Source: Trichobilharzia szidati (Eukaryota > Platyhelminthes > Trematoda > Strigeidida > Schistosomatidae). Taken from it: a stretch of DNA of 64,000 bases. Under the pieces are notes generated by a model that was not told the DNA's origin, did not search any database, and saw only the letters and a list, made by a program, of their open reading frames with translations. Each line of letters opens with the position of its first letter. Within the stretch, counting starts at the first letter, position 1. The stretch spans positions 85,988,793 to 86,052,792 of the forward strand of contig OX235273.1 of NCBI GenBank assembly GCA_944472155.2, in the 5' to 3' direction. This document shows, one piece after another, positions 57,851 through 64,000 of the stretch. The position numbers were made by a program, and so were the translations under genes.

Positions 57851-58609
57851 ATATTTATTATCTAAGAAAGATATGATCAGGGTATGAACAGAAACAAATT
57901 GAAATAACATTTTTATAACTACGAGTGAAGAAATTTGAAGAAAATGAAAATAATAAGGAGAAAGTTACCAAACAATACTAGATTCACGGCAGATGCAGAG
58001 GTTGAATCAGCTTATTCTGAACATATAACTCCCATTTCTTTACGTATATGGTGACGACTTCTGCATTACAATAATTATTTGTTAAAAAATAAAGTGAAAG
58101 TAGAAAGGAAGTTTGATTTGCTTAGATAATTTGTCACACCTTCATTATCACAGATGTATCAAGTGAATTCAATGAGCTCTTCATTCAGGTATCATTTTTA
58201 ACAACAATGCTTGTTTGTGGGAATTAATCTAAATTACTTTCACAGCAGCCAGAGAGACATGAGATCACACAGTGTGTGATTTAGTTTCAATTTACCATCC
58301 AACACAGTGCTTCACGTATTCTCCACTTCTTATTGTTTTAACCATTGAGTCATGTCTTTGAGCCACATAATGTGCTTGTATATATTTTCAACTGGCTTTC
58401 AAACTACTCCTCGGCATCTCTTGGAGACGAAGGAAAAGTATGGTAAGGTTTTATTCTATGCTCCAGGTCGGATAGCACTGCCTCACATGATATACTACAC
58501 ACTGCTATTTTACTTGAAGATTCCGAGTGATGTGAAAATATTATGTATTAAATTACTCTGAGAATTCGATGCATTGTGCAAGGTTTTTGTATAGAACAGA
58601 ACTATTATT

Positions 58610-58870
58610 ATTACTAAACAACCCAACCAAGAACCTGTGGCTCAAAAACATGTAGGAGAAAATGGAGATGGATTAAGAATGCTCTGAAGAGACCATCGAA
58701 TGAAATGGCGCGCAATGCAGGGCATCTGTCGAGTGGAATCCCAATGGGAAGCGTCGAGTGGGCCATCTTAGTTTGACACTGAGAAGATTGTGAGAGGATA
58801 AGATGAGAGATCATGGGAAATCATGGGCCTAGCTGAAGAGGACAGCAGAAAATAATAAATGATAATAACC
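58610..58870 (+). mobile_element. Decayed RTE LINE 3' end
   Basis: AGGAGAAAATGGAGATGGAT and GAATCCCAATGGGAAGCGTC correspond to the RKWRWIGH and NPNGKR blocks, followed by an AATAAT tail. Frameshifted. Confidence 0.72.
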
Positions 58871-59214
58871 ACTAGTTATCAACTCGTCACTTACTAAATG
58901 TTACTGTGTGAAAAATCACGGCCTTACCTATGAATTCATGGAATACTGGACTGATACGAATTTACATTGTTAGACATGAAAGTACTAAAAACTAAGTATT
59001 CACATATTCGCATAATTTATCCCAGTAAAATAATAAGTCTATAATAAATTTCCATCAGTGTGGCATATGCTACTTAAAATTAAATATAAGTATAGTATGG
59101 AGTAACCTCTTCAGAAAACATTGACAATTAATAAATAAGTGAAAAATCCCAAGTACAAGAAAAGTGAGGTGGTCATAATATAAGAATAAAACTTGTGCAC
59201 TGTGGTAGACTATA

Positions 59215-59290
59215 ATTCCAGTAATATTTACTGATGACGTTTCGAGCACAATTTATTGCTCATAATCATAATCATAACCTCTACAACTAC
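59215..59290 (-). repeat. PLE tail hairpin motif
   Basis: Minus: GAGCAATAAATTGTGCTC then GAAACGTCATCAGTAAATAT. Confidence 0.55.
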
Positions 59291-59689
59291 CATGGACTTA
59301 GTTCAACGTGTTCCCTTACCCTCCGTTTTTTTTTTGGATATTTTTCTTTCGCTGTGTGTGTGATTCTTCTCTCTTTGTCTTCATTCAGTTCATCCCATTT
59401 TTTCAGTTATAAGAACATTTAGTTTGTTTCCATGCTTTCCCTGCTCACATTTATAATTCGTTTAAAGTAACTATTTTACAATTATATCCTAATCATGTGT
59501 AATTTTTGTTTACAAGACTCTTGTAATTTATATTCACACCTCCTAACTTCCATCTCAAGTTGAAAATGATTGTTTCAATTTGTTTCCATGCTCATTTTCT
59601 ACATACCTGTAATTCGTTATAATCCTGTGTAATTTTGTTTCTAAGCCTCTGGTAATTCATATCAAGTTGAAAATAATTGTCACCTTTTA

Positions 59690-59830
59690 TTCGCCTTCGT
59701 AATTATGTGGAATCAAGTAAAAATTGTATCTATGTAAAATGTATGCATCTATGTATTTAAATGCGATTGTACAGCTTTTGAAAATGAAATCGCCGAAAAT
59801 ATATCTTTGCTGAACTTCGTGTTCTCTTCT
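59690..59830 (+). repeat. PLE 3' terminal region
   Basis: TGTACAGCTTTTGAAAATGA and AATCGCCGAAAATATATC match the ends of the minus-strand elements at 19858 and 22040, and at 32110 in diverged form. Confidence 0.5.
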
Positions 59831-60279
59831 TTCTAATGTCCTAATTAGTATTTCCCACGATTATCCCAAATCGGACGAAACGCATGGATACCATCCCTTT
59901 ACAACTAGCATGGTTCACAACAAAAAAATTAAATGTATGACAATTACTCAGTTATATAAAAACAAAAGTACACACTAATACCTAATCATATTTAAGTAGG
60001 TCAAGTTTTTCATGGTAGGCAATGGTTGAAGTCTAGTGCTTTTTGAACACATAGTCTGGCGTGCATACGACTAGTCCAAATTGCTTTCATCTCCTTGAAT
60101 AACTATGAATTAAATTTATGTGAAACAACTTAGAAGTATCCAATGATATTGATTCTGTGACTAGACGTTAATAAGTGCCTTGCAATGGGTGGTGCATTTC
60201 TGTTCAGATTAATTACAACTGAATTTTGCATGTGACTTAGTAATCACTTTGGAACGTGTTCTTTACGCCGACCGCAACT

Positions 60280-60850
60280 GCAGGTGAACTCTTAAATAAA
60301 GTATGAATTACAGTCCATAGAATTTTGACTTTGGGTTGTAGGTACAGGAGTCGAAGATATTGGAGATATAAGAGAAAGAGATTCAGTAAAGCAGGTGCAC
60401 CTGATAGTTAATCCAAGCCTTTGAACTGTTGATTGCATGATTTGATCACCCCTGAATAGTAGCTTAGATGTCTTTTTAAGGGGTAGTCTTGCCTTAATGT
60501 GACAAATGATGAAGTTTTCAGGATAACCACTAGTCAATAAAACTGAATGTATTGTGTTTTGCTCACGCAATTTTTACGGGCCTTTGAAAGCAGATATTTC
60601 ATTAGGGAACGTTTAAACTGGATAGGAATAAAACTTGTGAAGTGAAGATATTCTTCACTCTATGTCTGCTTGCGAAATATGGATCGCTTAATTGTTACAT
60701 AGTCCTTTCTAGTCGACGGAATATCCAAAAAATCCAATTTGTAACTCAGTTCGAATTCTTAGGTCACTCGGATAGTGGGATAAATATTATTATAAATTGA
60801 GTAATGAAGTTTTCAATCCACTGAATACTGTCACCATCCGTCTTCTATAT
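60280..60850 (-). pseudogene. PLE RT thumb/linker fragment
   Basis: Minus strand, with frame breaks: LDIPSTRKDYVTIKRSIF-like region (about 60720), QVLFLSSLNVP-type region, then NTIHSVLLTSGYPENFIICH, KLLFRGDQIMQSTVQRLGLT and IRCTCFTESLSLISPISSTP. These are the blocks that follow the RT active site in PLE proteins and precede the endonuclease (GYPxNFI, LPFRGD). The catalytic palm and the GIY-YIG domain are not visible here. Confidence 0.68.
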
Positions 60851-61429
60851 GCCTTATTTTAATTTACCAAAGTTACTAATTGTTCCAGTCACTAGTGCCA
60901 GGTAAAAATAATATACTCATTCAGCTTATGCACCTATTACTTTGATTTACACATATAACATTTTCATAGTAAGAAAACATTTGAAGAAAAGAACTGTCTT
61001 TTTCATTTTCAGAGATATTTCAAAAAGTTTTGTGCTTAGAAATTCATAAGTAGAACCTTGTAGTTTCCAGAAATTTCTTGTATACTGTACGCCACAGTAT
61101 AGAAATTGCTGAATATGATGAAGGAATAGTCTCAAAAATATCTCATTTCGATAAAGCTGTAACGCTACAAAATCTCAAACTTTCTCATTTATTCTTTAGC
61201 GTGCTGAAATCAGTCTTAAATTATTATCATGTTACAAAGGCTCCTGAACTACATATTTTTGTGTTTTAACTTTCTGACTTCCGGTATATCTTTCTGTTTG
61301 TTTTTTATTGAATTTTTCACAGCACCATTACAGAAATTGAAATTATTCTATCGCAAAACATCTAAGTGTCAAATATCATGAATTCTTATATTTCAATCAA
61401 CCAAAAGAATTTATAAAAGATAATATAAA

Positions 61430-62110
61430 AAAGAGAAAAAAGAGGTTAAAACCGGAGAATAACAAGATGGAAGAATGCAAAAAACAGTCAAAATACCATG
61501 TAAAATGGTACATCAGAGGCAATTCAAAGAAACCTCAAAAATATCGGCATTCACACAACTTTTAAACCGACAAAGCTAATCAAAAATAAAATAAATCAAC
61601 TGAAAGATCCCATAAAAATGATGGATAAAAACAACTTGATTTACAAAATATCTTGTGCTGACTATCCGACTAAATATGTGGGGCAAACGTCCAGATTACT
61701 AAAAATAAGAGTGAATGAACATAAACGCCTAACCAAAGGTCAACCAACAGGAACACAAGCCTACAAGAATCTTGAAAAAAATTCATCGATAGCTGCACAT
61801 GCATGGGACAAAAACCACAATATCTAAAAACTAACATGAACAAATGGAAAGAAAGACTTATAACAGAATCGATATTCATTAAGGTCACACCGGATACATG
61901 TAACAAGGGTGACTCAGTACAACTATCACCAACTTGAAAAATCCGAATAAATCTGCTGAAGAAGCTGTGGCTTACACAGCGAAACGTTCAGAAAAATCTT
62001 GTTTTGATTTTCTTAACACGCTGGGATTAATTTAAATAATTTATTATGAATCAATCTGACTCGGTGCTCAAATTATTCCAGGAAGCTCGTAACACCTACG
62101 GCCTGGAAAC
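61430..62110 (+). pseudogene. PLE GIY-YIG endonuclease and 3' terminal region
   Basis: NKINQLKDPIKMMDKNNLIY, KISCADYPTKYVGQTSRLLK and IRVNEHKRLTKGQPTGTQAY give the Cys-containing GIY-YIG-type core (YVGQT). NSSIAAHAWDKNHNI ends in a stop at 61827. In another frame WKERLITESIFIK and KGDSVQLSPT finish the protein near 61935. Same family as 26011-26751. A hammerhead-like motif and terminal repeat follow. Confidence 0.78.
61952..61992 (+). ncRNA. Hammerhead-like motif in PLE 3' region
   Basis: TCTG / CTGAAGA / (A) / GCTGTG-GCTTA-CACAGC / GAA / AC-GT / T / CAGA: permitted CUGANGA core, perfect 6-bp stem II, GAA, 2-bp stem III and 4-bp stem I. One extra A lies between core and stem II. PLEs are known to carry minimal hammerheads with tiny stem III. 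Confidence 0.6.
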
Positions 62111-63377
62111 CTATAAACTTGGAATATAATTCTGAATACAAAAACATGAATGAACGTGGAATATAACTTGAATACGAAAAAACATGGATGAGCAAAATAA
62201 TGAACTATATATATGAGTACAAATCATAAATGTGTGAATAAAACAATTCCAACAGTGGTGTGAACACGGGCAGTAATTTTGCTCGAGGTATTACCAATAA
62301 CAAAACTTATCATTGTGTGTAAACTATTGAAATATAATTATACTCTATTTGATCTAATCCACAATGCTCAAACTTTTTACTGATATTAATCATTAATTCT
62401 GACAATACAGTTCCGATTTTGGATGGCTCTTACTTTTGGTGATGAATACGCATTACGTAGAAAACTTTATTCAAATGCATTAATTTTCTTAAGTTCAAAC
62501 CGAATAATAAATACATATGTCGTATTCTTTTAAATGAATTCTCTACAGTTTCTTACAATAATAGGTAGTTATACGGTGGATACATTTTTAAGAAGCGTGA
62601 CAGATTGGTCATAGGGTGATGAGATGAATTCTATTTGTTTGATAGAAGATGATGGTGATGGTAACTAGTCATAATATATTCACAAAGTGTGGCGAATCCA
62701 AATCGACAAGTCAGTTTAAAGTTTTAAAACGTGTTTGGTGAGTGGCTAGTACAAAAAAGTATGCATTAAGGAGGAGATAGTAAGACTGCGGTGAATAATT
62801 CACCATGAAGTAATAAATATGTGAAATTAAACAGGTGAAGTCAAAAATGGACAAAGGAGATAATTCCACTAGTAATAAGTCAGAATAGTATAAATGGAAA
62901 ATTCGATAGGATTGAAAGAATGCTATAATGGGGGTGTATATTATAAAACACTATGGCTAAAACGATTAAGACTAAGATTAGAAGAAATTTTAATCCAAAT
63001 TTAGCAACGGTAGGAACAGCTCCTGAATGTGTTCTTTTGAGATACAAAGTTCTCGCTTAGTTGATCATATTGCAACAGCCTCAACTACAAGTAGGAAACA
63101 TTGGCAAACTGTGCTTGATATTGACTTCAGGATGTTGTGTATAATCCTGAAGGCTATGATAGTATGAATGCTATATCTCATATCCACGAAATGTGACAGA
63201 ATTGAATTTTTTCGTGTATTTTGATTTCAGCCTTTCTGAATCAAGCTAGCGAATTTTCTATGATGGGAAGATAAACCTGCTTCTCTGGCCTTACTTTCAT
63301 GTTTTTTTACGTTGTTTCACAGTGGTATATTCGTCACTCAGTCCACCCACTCCCTCTGCTATTCATCGTTCTTGCAG
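62111..63377. other. No supported gene
   Basis: AT-rich, short frames only. 62930-63180 contains faint similarity to PLE 3' DNA (a CTTTTGAGATACAAAGTTCTC region) that I cannot establish. Confidence 0.3.
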
Positions 63378-63490
63378 AAAACAGCATGCACAATATACTA
63401 CTTGCAAAACATTATCAGTTACACCCGCCATATTGCTACTGCTGCTACTACTACACCTCCCCCACCTCCAGAAAAACAACTGTTTAACCA
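63378..63490 (+). CDS. Orphan exon candidate
   Basis: A long pyrimidine-rich tract ending CTTGCAG precedes 113 bases ending CCA/GTAATA. The frame reads KTACTIYYLQNIISYTRHIA then TAATTTPPPPPEKQLFN. Splice sites are good, but no family or partner exon is recognised. Confidence 0.28.
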
Positions 63491-64000
63491 GTAATATTAG
63501 AAAAGAATTGTTAAAATAATCCGGTTTATTACTATCAACTTTTATCAACGAAATCTGTTGACTAGGCAATAAAATCATACTGAGACATGTGCGTAAAATG
63601 TAATTATTAAATGTTTCACTATTTCACAGGTTAATGTTACACCCTACTTCCATGAAAGACGCCATTTTACTTTTCGCATGTTTGAACAGCATAACTTGTA
63701 CACATATGAAAATAATTGGATATCGTCGTCATTCATTAGTGCCATAGTAAGAAAATTATAAAAGGTATTTCCTAGACGACAAGTGAAATAATTAATAAAT
63801 AAATTTAACAATAAAATTGCCAACAGGTTTTTAACTTTTATGCCGAAATTACATAGAATGCTAAGAATAAGTATTCACATTAAAGTTACAAGGAGAACTA
63901 ATGATGCAAGACAGTATTTACACAAACGTCTGAAGTTATAATGGATGAAATAAGTGAATAAGAAATATCAAACAGTTTGAACAAGATTGGCGGAAAAAAG

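Noticed and set aside
59229..59260. Hammerhead on the plus strand because of CTGATGA
   Set aside because: No GAA follows a stem II on that strand. The structured motif is on the minus strand and the plus match is coincidental.
1..64000. CRISPR array, bacterial operon or prophage
   Set aside because: No regularly spaced repeats or compact operons; introns, LINEs and SINEs show eukaryotic DNA.

Overview
The window looks like a piece of a blood-fluke (Schistosoma-type) nuclear genome. It is AT-rich and gene-poor, with long introns beside a very short one. It is packed with the repeat classes known from schistosomes: CR1-like and RTE-like (SR2-type) LINEs, Penelope-like elements (PLEs) with GIY-YIG endonucleases, tRNA-headed SINEs, and SM-alpha-like units that encode hammerhead ribozymes (HHRs). 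The genus is an inference from this repeat content, not from a database match.

Layout. 1-4.66 kb: a CR1-like LINE with two undamaged reading frames; its 5' end lies outside the window. The ORF1/ORF2 junction carries what looks like a complete -1 ribosomal frameshift signal. 5.17-5.5 kb: a broken, intronless TDP-43 (TARDBP)-like copy. 6.38-6.98 kb (minus): one exon of a glutamine-rich protein. 9.11-17.02 kb (minus): a complete seven-exon cathepsin D-like aspartic protease, whose 3.6-kb intron 4 is full of mobile DNA, including a hammerhead with an intact core. 18-38 kb: PLE fragments on both strands, SINEs, RTE tails and inverted hammerhead units. The best locus, 23.9-27.5 kb, is a PLE interrupted by a SINE that is itself interrupted by a 1.3-kb palindrome, with an RTE LINE further downstream; three sets of target-site duplications can be read. 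38-48 kb: more hammerhead units, an internally deleted RTE, and a decayed CR1/Jockey-type LINE at 45.2-46.6 kb. 52.0-53.3 kb: a second copy of the palindrome with its own target-site duplication. 53-62 kb: further inverted hammerhead units, SINEs, RTE and PLE pieces. The remainder to 64 kb shows no supported gene.

Only the aspartic protease can be reconstructed as a complete host gene. The Q-rich exon and a few orphan exon-like stretches may belong to genes extending beyond the window. Most of the rest is retroelement sequence of different ages. A recurring theme is head-to-head (inverted) arrangement of the ribozyme-bearing terminal repeats, as expected for Penelope-type integration.
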